Positions 45,674 through 56,999 of a stretch of DNA of 64,000 nt are shown here, piece after piece; within the stretch, counting starts at the first letter, position 1; each line of letters begins with the position of its first letter. The notes under the pieces are model-generated. The model did not search any database. It was not told the origin of the DNA and saw only the letters and a program-made list of their open reading frames with translations. Both the position numbers and the translations under genes were made by a program. Where the stretch lies: NCBI GenBank assembly GCA_963573305.1, contig OY754334.1, forward strand, positions 31,055,614 to 31,119,613. Reading direction: 5' to 3'. Source of the stretch: Pyrrhosoma nymphula. Its lineage: Eukaryota; Arthropoda; Insecta; Odonata; Coenagrionidae.

Positions 45674-46804
45674 CCGTATAAACTCGTGTAAGAGGCGCAC
45701 CTTTTTTCCCAGAAATCGTAGCCGAAAATGAGGGTGCACCTCTTACACGAATCTGTCCGTTGCAAAATTCCGTCACCTGAGTTTGAAGGCTAATATCTCA
45801 GAGATAGCTCAATCGATTTTAAAATGAAGTACATCACATTAAAGCTTGTTTATTTCTGCGTTTATTGATGGTGTACAAAACATTTTACCGTTTATATCGA
45901 TTTCAGTGTGTGCTTAAAAACCGAATTTTAGCGCATTTTCCCGGGTACCGGACGGATTTATCGCATTTACGGCTTCGTAATAACAACACGGATCAAGATA
46001 TCAAAATTTCCTTTACAAATATTGTAGCAAAGATCTTTCCTAACAGCTATACGAAGTTTCATATTATTTAATGTATTAGTATATTAGTTATAGATGCAAA
46101 TGCACGGATCCGTTATTTTCCGTTCCGCGCATCTCTGAAAACCGCCGTTTAGACCTTCTTCAAGCTCTCGATTTCATCATCATGAATCCACTTATAAAAT
46201 CTTAAAGGAATTCGTTGGTTAATCAATATCGATTAACATTTATTTTGGAAAAAGAGCGCGTTCAACTGCCAGGAGCATGCACGGAAGAGAAAGGGAGAGG
46301 CGCGCGCTGTTGCCCAGTCAGAGGGCTATCCGTAAGGCGCGCGAGGGAGTCTACTACAAGTAGTCTAGTACTAGTCTACCCTGCGGGGGAAAACCAGTTG
46401 TCTTTTCTCTGTGCATGAGTCATTTGGACTCGGTAAATAGTGGCATAAAGGGTGGCGCGGCGTTCGGGCACGCGGCGTTCGGGCATGCGGCACGCGGGCG
46501 TTCCTCCGCGTTGTCTTGTGGAGGAACGCCCGAAAGCCGTTACCAATATGGAGAAACGCCGCGGAAACCTCAGATCCAAGTGAATACTTACCTCCGGGGT
46601 CTATATATGCCTATGAAAAATGTCGCGTAAATTATAAGAGAATATCGCAGCGGAAGGCTTTGAAAATGGCCGAAAGTTCGCAGTTAGGCCCGCAAAACCT
46701 CGCAACAGAAGAAAAAAAAACTCAAAATTTTTTCTTCAACTTCCACGCATAAAAAGAGGGGTGCGCCTCTTACACGGGTGCGCCTCTTACACGCGTTTAT
46801 ACGG
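45674..46804. mobile_element. pogo/Tigger-like non-autonomous element
   Basis: 28-bp terminal inverted repeats with one mismatch: left 45674-45701 begins CCGTATAAACTCGTG, right 46777-46804 read inward begins CCGTATAAACGCGTG. TA flanks both ends (45672-45673, 46805-46806), the Tc1/mariner-superfamily target. The right end has the GGTGCGCCTCTTACACG unit twice; a related inverted unit occurs near 45731-45752. No transposase frame was seen. Length 1131 bp. Confidence 0.78.
46496..46531. repeat. GC-rich hairpin inside the pogo-like element
   Basis: Perfect 12-bp arms GGGCGTTCCTCC and GGAGGAACGCCC around a 12-base loop, in a local GC island (46450-46565) that also has a repeated GCGGCGTTCGGGCA unit. 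Confidence 0.7.
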
Positions 46805-46898
46805 TATTTCACAATCCCGAAAACTACTCTGCTGGTCTTTTACAACGGGCGTATGAACAACGACAACGGACAAACACAAAAACTCATGTCCTGAGTGG

Positions 46899-46970
46899 TG
46901 AAAAATCCTCGCGGGACTCGAACCCGCGACCCTCGGATTAACAGGCGAGGACTCTACCCCTTTCGCTATC
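46899..46970 (-). ncRNA. tRNA-like unit, tRNA-Asn-like
   Basis: Minus strand GCGGGTTCGAGTCCCGC is a perfect T arm with B box, and CTGTTAA resembles a tRNA-Asn anticodon loop (GTT), preceded by an A-box-like GAAAGGGGTAGAGTCC. The anticodon stem is imperfect and a G run (46970-46981 on plus) replaces the acceptor stem, so it is probably a tRNA pseudogene or SINE head. Confidence 0.5.
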
Positions 46971-47394
46971 GGGGGGGGGGGACATTTTGTCGAATTAGGG
47001 TGGATTGAAGCGTGAAATAGAATAAATCAATTGTCATTGACATGCACACAGTGCGAATTTCATGAATTTCGTTTGTTCCGAAAGTGTGTCACTCTCCGTC
47101 TGTCACCGAAAGTCAATTCACTTAATTTATACTTAAAATACGTAATTTATGCTTAAAAATCGGATTAAGCTCTGCGGTCCAACCCATTTTTTTCTCCCTC
47201 TTTATTAAGTTAATCCCAGGTGTGTAATCAAATCATCCTCGGCAGTCGTCAATCCGAGAACCTGTTTCTGTTTACTACCATTAGTTTTACTACCATTCAG
47301 TTACCGCTAAACCATTTATTGTTATTATTTTTTTTTCAAATATTAGGAGGCTGGTGTGGTAATCATGGTTCATTGAGTACACATTTTATTAATT

Positions 47395-47690
47395 TTTCAA
47401 TTAAGTTGAAATAAAATTCTAGGACCACATTTGATTTAACTGCATCTGTTTATGCGGTGGATCTCACCATACACGCAGTAATGGAAACGATACAAGAATT
47501 ATATTTTACACTTTTTGATCAAATATAACTATGCGTTGCCTTGGATTTCCGGCGCGGTATACGAAATTTGAGGGAAAACTATATTTAAATACATTTATTC
47601 AAATCTTCGACTCCGCGTGACACCTTGGTATTTGTTAGCAACCATTAGGTATAATAATTTGAAATTTATTATTTCGCGTTTGGAAGGCAG
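47395..47690. repeat. Dispersed repeat, copy at 47.4 kb
   Basis: Second diverged copy of the sequence at 29100-29390, same orientation. Confidence 0.6.
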
Positions 47691-47699
47691 AGGCTATTT

Positions 47700-49245
47700 T
47701 CCTGACTTTTTTTTTCATACATTCACGCAGTCATTCTTGCAAGTCGGCCTTAAGAACTGATTGATCACTGTCGCTAGGCGTTGGCTGGGCGAAGCGACGA
47801 ATGGAGACGCGTCACCGTCGTCTGATAACATTCCCGAATGTTACTACTCATGTCTGCAAGCGGCAGACACCTAAGCGGCAGACAGCTTGTTAGCAATGAC
47901 AAGCGTAATCATAGCCGATCACTTGGAGCCGAATTACGAAGTTTCATTGGTTTAAGATGCTTCGGTGCTTGTTTTTACGCGATGATAATTTCAGTGCACA
48001 GTAGCACTGTTCGGGAATATGTTAAACTACACAATATGATCAAACTACGTCATTTTGTTTTGCCATGTGGACTTTGTTGCTTACAAAGCATTATAAAAGA
48101 GGTCCATCCCAGGCAGCTCCTTAAGTCCACGAGTTTATTACCTCAATTAAATTATCGGCAATTACTCCGAAGGAGTCTATCGTACATTATTCCTCTACCC
48201 TCTGTATTTTCTCGAAATACTCGACTCACCTGCTTGCCATGTGATTGTATTTTTATAAAAGAATTAGATAGAAAATATGTAACAATCGTACTTATTTCTA
48301 TTTCCCGCACTCATAATCAAATTTTATTATCTTATCGGTTGCGAACACACCATTCACACGCAAAGAAATATTACATAATGCTCAATATGTCACAGAAAAC
48401 AGTGATGTTGTCTTCAGCAGTCCATTGTCTCACGAACTTTATGATTGATTTCCCATTTTATTCATTCGGCGCACATTCCTCCACATAATCGATATTCCTA
48501 TTGCCACAATCAAGCACAACAGTAATACCTGAGATTTGCAGCAAGTAAAATATTAAAAATTATAAACTCTATTAATATAATAGATAGCTATAAACGCCGT
48601 AATGCATCATTGAAATTTTTACAATTACTAAACAAATCGATACAATATTTCATAGAAACATCGAACAATTACTACAAAACAATTAATTTACTCCCTTTCT
48701 GGAATAAATATAAATCACAAAATAATATTTAATTTCACTGACCGCTCATTATGATTTATTTGAATGAATATCATTGTGAAACTGCCTCGATACTTTCGTT
48801 ACCAACAGGGGTAATCTGGTTGCACCAAATTTTTTTCTCCAAATTAGCTATTAAATATTGATATAACAAAATATTTCTACGTAATAATTTTCCAAAAGCA
48901 TCCAAGAATTAGAGCTATGAAACATAACATCCCCAAAAAAACAACGGTTATGCGATTAAAAATGGTATCTGGAGTAGGTATTCTAATTACCCCCCTTGGT
49001 CTGAGGGTTAAGCTTGCCGAATTTATTAAATTCTTGCCTTCGGTAACCACCGATAGTATTTTTGCAGATACAATGTGTGCGTAAAATACTATCATTGGGT
49101 CTGATAGTAATACTCATAGTAATTCAGGAAGTGTGCAACTGACAAGAAAAATTAAACAAACGATTAATGTAAATTTTCGATAAAAGCAAAGGAATTTTGA
49201 CTCCTATGCATACATTTCAATCATCCAGGTGACCATCGACAGTGA
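47700..49245. other. No gene recognised; two unassigned frames
   Basis: A 216-codon plus frame (47838-48488) has no recognisable family, mixed composition and no domain. A 72-codon minus frame (48877-49095) ends with a clear hydrophobic segment (ITVVFLGMLCFIALILGCFW) and stop, compatible with the last exon of a membrane protein but unsupported otherwise. Confidence 0.3.
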
Positions 49246-49249
49246 GAGG

Positions 49250-49865
49250 AAATGGGATGGGAAAAGCTTTCAGACCGTCGATTAAAATTTAGACTCAATC
49301 TATTATGTAAGTTCCAAACCGGTCTATTCTCTGACGACGTTGATAATATTTTACGAAATCCGACATACTACGGTAGATCAGATCATGAGAGTAAAATTAG
49401 GGAACTAGACTGCAGAACGGACAGATTTAAGATGTCATTTTTCCCACGAACGATAAGGGACCATAACAGCTGCAAATGAGACTTTTATCTAGGTTTGTCG
49501 TTAGGTAGTGTAGCTCTTAGTAGTAGTAATACTCCTAATACTTGAATCCTTATCTGTTACCTAGTACATACTAACAGCACGCCTAGCATGTTTTCTACAT
49601 GGGCCTTGAGTCCCTGTCCATGTGTGTAGTTGTAGAATGCATGTATATTGACAGTCACTCTCCATTTTGATGACATCTGTAGTGTAGTGGTGCATGCTTG
49701 TGAGGCTTCGCCTCGTGACAAGCATTAGCGATTTATGCTAATGCATAATTAGTCGTAGTTACACTAACTCTAGGGTATAGTGTAATGCATGTTGGTGAAT
49801 ACTCACCCCCTGCCACACACCCCTGAGGTGGCTTGCAGGGTATTTTGTAGATGTAGATGAGAGTT
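49250..49865 (+). mobile_element. CR1/L2-like LINE 3-prime end with 3-prime UTR and tail
   Basis: The frame 49252-49479 gives LGWEKLSDRRLKFRLNLL, then CRTDRFKMSFFPRTIRDHNS, the standard C-terminus of CR1/L2/Jockey-type RT proteins. It is followed by about 370 bases of UTR. The 3-prime end has the block CCTGAGGTGGCTTGCAGGG and ends GTAGATGTAGATG, a short tandem tail. Same family as copies near 19.7-20.3 and 23.7-24.2 kb. Confidence 0.82.
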
Positions 49866-49912
49866 TAAATCTTGGACATCACGTGCGTGTTAACGAGATT
49901 GGAAACCTCTCC

Positions 49913-49940
49913 CTGACGATGGTCACGTAGGAGACCGAAA
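49913..49940 (+). ncRNA. Hammerhead-like ribozyme core
   Basis: CTGACGA (49913-49919), one unpaired T, a 4-bp stem GGTC/GACC (49921-49924, 49933-49936) with an 8-base loop, then GAAA (49937-49940). This matches CUGANGA-helix II-GAAA. Helices I and III with a cleavage NUH were not convincingly found, so it may be a relic. Confidence 0.3.
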
Positions 49941-49944
49941 TCCA

Positions 49945-51700
49945 TGCATAAGAGTCAAAACTCATTTGGTTTTGTCAACAATTTTCATTAATCGTTTATT
50001 TAAAATTACCGATCGTATTTACATGGAGTATGTGTGTAAAATACAATCAGTTGTCACCGAAAGCTAGAATTAGACAATAAAATGCAACGCACTGAGCAAC
50101 TAAGAACAAAACATACTCAATACTGTTCGTTATTCAGCTCTAAAGTAAACAACGTGTAAAAGGGCCTCAAGGTAGTTTGAGAGAGTTATTATTTCAATTA
50201 GAATTCAATGATTTAATTGGTCTCCCCATAAGTAAGAGTACCTCACCTTTTCAATGATACCTAAGTATCAGGAACTATGCTATACCTTTCGAGATAATTG
50301 CCAAAATAATGCCAGCCATATCAGGTAAACCGTACATTTATTGGTCACCTTACGGTTATTGACCACATGGTATTTTTAAGAGCATAATAAGCGTACAGTT
50401 GTACAAAATTTACAGTAATCACAACTGTAAGTTTTCACTATTGTACATTTTTTTCAATTGTACTCTTTCTATGCTCTTCAAAATATCAAGTGGCCAATAA
50501 CTGAAGGATGACCAATAACTGTACGGTTTACCCTCCCATGGGAAATGGTACGCGTATGCACTCCTGAAGGACTTTATTTAAAAAAAAATAGGAATCTCTG
50601 ACGCGTAGTACTCGTCAGAAATTTTACAGCGTGTAGTTTGTATTAATTCTCAACTATTTAAAAAAAAAGTCAATTACTTACAGCAGAAATTTTTATAGAA
50701 TCGGAAACAAATATTAGGTTGTGAAGGCGTTTTCAGCGTCCGAAGTTGAAATAAACGAATCAAGTTAAAGACTCATGAGTGCATATTTAGTTAATTAATA
50801 ATAATTCCAGACATATAAAAATGTAAAAAATATTTACTCCATGCTTTCTACGGCTACTGAAGTTAAAACATGAAATTCGAATATTGTCTCCATTACGATT
50901 AGGGAAAGATTTGGCTCGAGCCACCTTGTAGGAGAAAACCCTTTGAAAGAACTTAAGTAGGAGTCGATAAAGTTTAAACTGAAATACCACTTATAAAACA
51001 TAAAAGTACAGCAAGGACTGAAGTGGTGGCGTTGACTAATTCTAAGATGAATGAAACTCTTTCCTCATCAACATGGTGGCACTCCGTCATCAACAAGATT
51101 TAGTGCAAAATAAAAACTTTTACAAATACCACAGAAAATACTACACTCGCGACTTGGGTTTTTTTAAACGAGTGGTCGTCATCAGCAGGCGACCTATTCG
51201 TGAGAGCCTTTTGCGTATTAAATACTGTTGAATTTCAGGATGGCCACCTTAAGTTCGTATAGCGAGAATGCTCTTACCCGTTTAGTCTTTCCTTGACTTT
51301 TCCTTCCTTCGTCCTACGGTGAAGTGCCTTCTGGAAGGAATGGAAATTGTATGAGGAACTCTCGAACTGCGTAACACTTTTATCTCCGCTGAGTGCAATT
51401 AAGAAAATCTTATCGAGTCTGCAAGATAATAGAGATCAGGGGGGTATTATTTGGTGGTTTATCAAAAATATTAAGCTGCCTCAAATTGAGTATTTGAAAA
51501 TATTTAATGAAGCCGGTGGATTACTTTATCATGGGTGTGGTTAATCCAATTTCTCAAAATTATCCCCTTACAAACGAAATCACACGAATAAATATTGCCA
51601 GGAGGTTACGATTCTATGCCTCTTTAAATTCATTCATTCATTAGAGTTATCTACCGGTTAGATGTAGGTTATGATGAAAGTCAGAGAATGAATATCCATC
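49945..51700. other. No gene recognised
   Basis: AT-rich. ACCGTACATTTATTGGTCACC near 50330 and its reverse-complement-like counterpart near 50490-50532 (GGTAAACCGTAC family) suggest a small inverted-repeat element of about 200 bp. Confidence 0.4.
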
Positions 51701-51714
51701 AGACTCTTACACAT

Positions 51715-53790
51715 GCAGTGCTCTATCTACCTCCAGTATTTCCTTCTTCATTTTAGTGGAAGTCCTGCCTTTCTTCATCCCGTCCATAAAACCTTTTCTC
51801 TTCCTTCCCCTTCCCTGCTTGCCCAACATCCTCCCCTCTAATACGGACTTCAGCAAACCATCGCCCCTCATTACCGCTTCCAGCCACCTACCCTGCCTTC
51901 CCCTAATCTCATCCACAAGCCTCCTCTCCTCACCCACCATGTCAAGCACTTCCTCATTTGTCTTCCTTTCCGTCCAACGCACCTTCTCCATCCTCCTCCA
52001 CACCCACATCTCGAACACCTTCAGCCTATTTTCGTCTTCCTTTCTCAAGGTCCAAGTTTCTGCCCCATACAACGCCACACTCCAGCTCACCTTCACAAAA
52101 CTCACACAAAGCTCTTCACCAGCCTCTTTTTTACATCCTTACTTAAGGACCCCGTCATCAGCTCCCTTCTGTTATTGAACGCTTCCTTCGCTAGCGCTAT
52201 TCTCCTCCTAATGTCTTTGCTAATATACTCAATTTCTTCTAGCTTACTACCCAAGTAATTAAAATGTTCTATTTGCTCGAGTTTGTGACTTCCTACTCTC
52301 ATGACCAGCCTCGCTTTCTTTGTCCTAGAGAATCTCATTACTCTTGTTTTCTTATGATTAATCTTCATCCCGTATTTCTCGCACTGCATTTCCAATGCAT
52401 CTAATAAAGTTTGCAATCCTTTCGATGACCGACTGACCAACGCCTGGTCGTCTGCGAATCCAATCGACTTTATCAGCTGGCCTCCTACTTTGATTTCCAC
52501 ATCTAGCTCTTCCCATGCCTCTCTTACCATTTCCTCCGCAAATATGTTACAAAGCAAAGGTGACAACGGGCACCCTTGCCGCACCCCGCCACCTATAACT
52601 GCCCACCATGATTCACCGTCAGCTACCCTCACCTGAGCCCTCTGAATCATATATAAGTTTCGGATGAGTCTCCTATCACGCCAATCTATTCCTATTTTCC
52701 TCAGTATCTGCATTAGTTTATCCCAGTTTACTCTGTCAAACGCCTTTTCGATGTCCACAAAGCAAGCGAAAACATCCTGCTTATACTCTGTTTCTATCTA
52801 TAAGTGTCCTCATTACCGCAATCGCGTCTCTGGTTGCCCTCCCCTTCCCGAGCCCAAATAGGTCAACACCTAAATAGTAGTTTTCTCTGCTGTCCAACCT
52901 TCTATTTAGTATTCTAAGCAGAACTTTTGCCGCGTGCGAAATTAAATTGATTGTTCAATACTCCTCGCATTCTGACACTTTCTTCTTCTTCGGGATAAAT
53001 ATTAATACTGTTTTAGCGAAATTCTCTGGTCACACTCCTTCCTCGTAGATCCTGCGAGTAAGTTCGAAAAAGGATTTTCTTCCCTTACTACCTAGATTCT
53101 TCAGTTGCTCCGAAGGTAGATTATCTGCTCCCACGGCTCTTCTACCCTTCATCTCCCTTAATGCTCTCTCTATTTTGCTGTTAAGTAACTCTGGTCCGAT
53201 GTTATCCTTATCTATTGTTTCTTCATCCTGTATGTCTAGGTTCACCGGTCTATTCTTGCTGCCATATAGCTCCTCTACGTATTCTCTACATCTTTCCTGG
53301 ATATCATCCTGTTCGATTAATATCTTCCCTGTTTTGTCCCTAACCTTTGGTATCGTTTGCCCTCTCTTACCACCCGATAACATTTTCACCTTGGCGTACA
53401 AAGTGGCCACTTCCCCCTCCTCCTACAGCTTTTTCATTTCCTCCCATTGTAACTTCCACCAGTTTTCTTTTGCCCGATTGGTCACTCGCCGGAGTTTATT
53501 ATTCAATTCCTTGTACTTCCTTTTCCCTACGTCGGTGTTCACGTTTTTCCATATCCTTCTCTCCTCCATTTTCTTTATCATTTCTTCCGTAACCAACTGC
53601 TTCTTAACCCCCTCCACTGTTCCTATTGTTTTCTCTGCCGCTCCTACGATGCTTGTTTTTATAATCTCCCATCTTCTCTCTATTGTTCCCATACGCTTTG
53701 CTTCACCTATGTTGTTTTCTACCAGCTCTTGGTATTCCCTCTTTTTCAGCCCTTTCAAAGCTTCAAGGTTCCACCCCTTTATCTTCCTAC
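51715..53790 (-). mobile_element. RTE-like non-LTR retrotransposon, long 5-prime-truncated copy
   Basis: Minus strand, beginning abruptly near 53790 inside the linker after the endonuclease (KGWNLEALKGLKKREYQ). Then 53423-53758 (coiled, Lys/Glu-rich), 53030-53410 (YVEELYGS, then KGRRAVGADNLPSEQLKN), a frameshifted stretch near 52780-53020 (NFAKTVLIFIPKKKKVSE), and RT core 52102-52758 with VDIEKAFDRVNW, GVRQGCPLSPLL and the catalytic box as FADD rather than YADD. After a frameshift at about 52105 comes 51707-52105 with YGAETWTL and the MWVWRRMEKVRWTERKTNEE tail typical of this type. Clade assignment to RTE is from motif memory and is less sure than the LINE call. Confidence 0.85.
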
Positions 53791-53799
53791 TTTTTCATA

Positions 53800-53860
53800 T
53801 ACGTCTACAAAATACCCTGCAAGCCACCTCAGGGGTTTATTATACCAGGGGTTTATATAT
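53800..53860 (-). mobile_element. CR1/L2-like LINE tail fragment
   Basis: Plus-strand TACGTCTACAAAATACCCTG and then AAGCCACCTCAGGGGT is the reverse complement of the tail of the element at 49250-49865. It directly abuts the 5-prime truncation point of the RTE-like element. Confidence 0.65.
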
Positions 53861-54039
53861 TACACCTGCATTATATAGAAACGAGTTTATTTATTTCAAG
53901 AAGAATGAAATATTTTTTTAAGTGTGGCCATATTCCAATTTTACATCTCCTGTTCGCATAATTCAAGTTTATTAATTGCCATCTGCCCCACGTAATAATT
54001 CAATGGATCGCCATAACCTGTATGATGAAATGAAGTGGG

Positions 54040-54115
54040 TACGGGTCGTTCGCGAACGGATCGTTAGAAAAACGGATCGTTCGAAAAACGGATCGTTCGA
54101 AAAACGGATCACATA
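54040..54115. repeat. Short tandem repeat with GGATCGTTCG unit
   Basis: Four adjacent copies of an about 17-base unit built on ACGGATCGTTCGAAAA, the first one variant (CGTTAGAAA). Contains CGAACG/CGTTCG self-complementary pieces. Confidence 0.75.
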
Positions 54116-55009
54116 ACTGAACGAAGAGATCCGGTTCAAGGAAATTCATTAAAGTCGTTCTCTTTGAGATGGATGGAGTGAGGAGGGTTTTCTTTTTTGG
54201 ACCTAGAAGACTAGTTTGGACTGTGAATGTGCGGTGGTGACACTTATCATTCATCTCAACCCCACCTTCGTAATTCAATTCACGCGAACCGCCATTTGCT
54301 GTCGCTAAACTTTTACGGTGTAACTTGTACGGTCAGCCAGCACTGCTGAAATCCGAGTTCACTAAACTAAAAAAATAGATAAAAATGGTGTGACCATCGC
54401 GGGACGGTGGACAGGAGTGGAACACTGAGTATGGATGTGGCTAGGAGTACATAGTATTATATATAAATAAATAAATTATTTTTTAATAAATAATTTTTCC
54501 AAGTAGTCTCATTTTTCTTGAATCAGTCATCAGTGGCAATTTCATAAACTTTTTCTTTTCTGTTTTTCTGTGGGAGAGAAGTGTTTTTTCTAAAGGAATC
54601 TTTTACAGTCGCAGTAATTATGTATTATGAAACATTGAACTTCGGTGGGAAACTCTCGTCACCTTCCAAATGGGAATGGAATAGGTTTGGATAGGATGGT
54701 TTTGAACTTAGCAATTCATGTTAGAGGGTAGCCGAGTCAGGAAGATTCGGGTAACAGCCAAATATTTCAAAGCGTATGAAAAACTCGGGGAAACTTGGAA
54801 TCCTATTGTATCATAAGCCCGGGGTGCTAGATCGGTAGTAACAGGTGGAAACTATTTAGTTTTAGTTTTATTAACAGTGCACGGTCTTGAAGACTATTTG
54901 ACACACATGTGGGAAAAACATTACTTTAGCAAATTTCCAATCATTGCGGTTGCACAAATGATGCGGTACGCAGTCAAGGGCACGGGTGCGAAGTTATGCA
55001 TTAAATACG

Positions 55010-55112
55010 GTGAAATTCGCCGTGAAAAAATCATTTGACTTGACCGGGATTCTAACCCGGTTCTTCCAATTGCCGGTCAGGTGTGTTAGCCAGTTACACC
55101 AACAAGCCATTT
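55010..55112 (-). repeat. tRNA-derived SINE
   Basis: Minus strand: GGCTTGTTGGTGTAACTGG (A box), GGGTTAGAATCC (B box, 55047-55058), CGGTCAAGTCAAATGATTTT. The plus-strand block just left of it (about 54936-55030) recurs at 55261-55345 without the tRNA-like part. Confidence 0.6.
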
Positions 55113-55789
55113 TAATTCAAGGCGAATTTCTGTGGGGGGTTTATACGTACAAGTTGTTCTCGTCCTCAGTCTACATTGTAGCACAGGAGACGTTGTCGTA
55201 CATAAGATGCCACGGTCACGGAGAATAAACCCAACATTGTCGCTTTAGAACGACTAACTTGACAAATTTCCAATCATTGCTGTTGCACAATGTACGCAGT
55301 CACGAATCCTGGTCTAGTCAAATGATTTTTCATGGTGAATTTCCCCGTCTTTGGTGTACAATTACTTTAGCGATTTAATAGTTGCAATGACAAACACCAT
55401 AAATTGTTTAGGAGCCATGGTTTAAGTTCCAAGTTCATTCAATTGCTACACATGAAGTACTGACATTGCATTTGATTTCCTAATCCAAATCGTCCTGAAT
55501 GCATGGCTTAAAGGAGTCTCTAGCGCTTGCGTGCATATTTTTTGTCTCCCAATTTGTGAATCACTAACAGACGGAAAATTAATTGAATTGCCATGTTGAC
55601 GCAATCCTGGGTGTCGTGTTATTTGGAATTTAGCGACAGAGCGATGCTCATCCCGCAGATGCCGCTTCCCCTCTGCCTAGCTGCTGAATTATAATTGCGA
55701 CAGATCTCAACATTCTCGGGACGCCCGCTTGTTTTAAGGACGTTAAATACGTTGATAATAATTCGTGGCCAACTAGAGTTGGTAGCAGA

Positions 55790-56290
55790 TGACATTTTTT
55801 TTAACGAAATAATTGCCTTTATTGCATTTTAGGCCAGGTCCTTCTAAGCCACATGGCTTGTCAGAAGGTTCCAATTATTTCATACAAGCGGAATGTTATT
55901 ACACAGTACACACAGTAGAAAAATAACATAAATATTAATAAATATAAAAAATAACAATCACATTTGTATTTAATCACAGATTCATAAATAAATATAAATA
56001 TAGTGCCCAATTAAAAGGGATTACAAATTTTTAATTTCGTTAATTAACCATTCTTTTACATTTTTCTTAATTTCTGCCATTCCTTTTATATCGCGCAATT
56101 GATTTGGCATACAATTAAAGGTATTTGGTAAAACATATTTAGCCAACCTTTTGCCATATAAATTATAATAATCATACGTTATTAACATTGGGGTATTTCT
56201 TTTAGACATGCAGTGTGCATTCTTACAGGGAACTTTGTATTCTTTCTTAAAATAATTTTCCACTATGATTAACCATTTAAACAATTTATC
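55790..56290 (-). mobile_element. Non-LTR retrotransposon 3-prime end
   Basis: Minus-strand frame 56021-56284 encodes YGKRLAKYVLPNTFNCMPNQ then LRDIKGMAEIKKNVKEWLI, the usual C-terminal FNxLPxxLR...FKxxLKxWL ending of LINE proteins. The remainder to 55790 is UTR. Family not determined. Confidence 0.6.
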
Positions 56291-56544
56291 TACAGTTAAA
56301 ACATTATATTTTATGCAAAGTGATTTCAGGTCAGTGTTACTACAATATGAAAACCCATGGGGTTAAATGTTCAAAAATTTATATTTTTACTTTTCAATCC
56401 AAGGGGTAGGTAGAAAAACAAATCTCCGGCATTTTCAACCTTGACGAATACCCGATAAAAAGTTAATTTTCCTTCCATTTGGTGTAATTGCCCTCCTAAT
56501 ATTTGGTTGAGTCGGCCCACACAAAGAGTGCATACAGTTGACCG

Positions 56545-56625
56545 CTTCATGGCCATTGCCTTTTTTATGCCATGGCATTGCCTTTTTTATACCCTGGCAT
56601 TGCCTTCATGGCCAGTGCCTGGAAA
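56545..56625. repeat. Short tandem repeat
   Basis: About three copies of a CATGGCATTGCCTTTTTTA-like unit with small differences. Confidence 0.65.
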
Positions 56626-56639
56626 AAAGGAGTGTTTTT

Positions 56640-56935
56640 TCAGCGCCTGGGTATGTATACGTGTATGTATGTTAACCCATCATAACAGCCGAGCTGCCCA
56701 ACCCATTTTGATGTGTGACCCCTTCATAGAACACTTACGTCGCCGTCGCGAGTGTCATAGACCATTACCGGAAGTTTACTTCCGGGTCTGAGCGGAAGTG
56801 GTATGTTTGCATGTTTATTCCACCGTAGCAGCCCAAGAGCTATACCGATTTTGATTCATGATCCCTCGTTGAGGAACTTAACCGACTCAGAAATTTGTAA
56901 ATTCAGATTGGTGCCTTTTATAAAAAAGGGTATAT
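56640..56935. repeat. Dispersed repeat resembling a retroelement 3-prime UTR
   Basis: Contains CCGAGCTGCCCAACCCATTT, a GTGTGACCCCTTCATAGAAC stretch, CGGAAGTTTACTTCCGG (self-complementary) and a second GTTTGCATGTTTATT unit. This pattern is familiar from arthropod repeats that end in short TGTATG tracts. Not assigned to a family. Confidence 0.4.
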
Positions 56936-56999
56936 GAAACAATTATTACCACTAACTGTAAAGTTACAAAGATTACGCCTTAAATTAAAATATTTTGTT

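Noticed and set aside
47838..48488. 216-codon open frame on the plus strand
   Set aside because: Longest unexplained frame, but no motif, domain or family resemblance, irregular composition and no splice or promoter signal; plausible by chance in 64 kb.
48877..49095. 72-codon minus frame with C-terminal hydrophobic segment
   Set aside because: Could be a terminal exon of a membrane protein, but there is no partner exon or family match to support it.
51756..52178. Ser/Pro-rich plus-strand frame of 140 codons
   Set aside because: Antisense of the RTE-like LINE C-terminal region.
53175..53921. 248-codon Ser/Phe-rich plus-strand frame
   Set aside because: Antisense of the LINE linker and RT region; the minus strand carries the recognisable protein.
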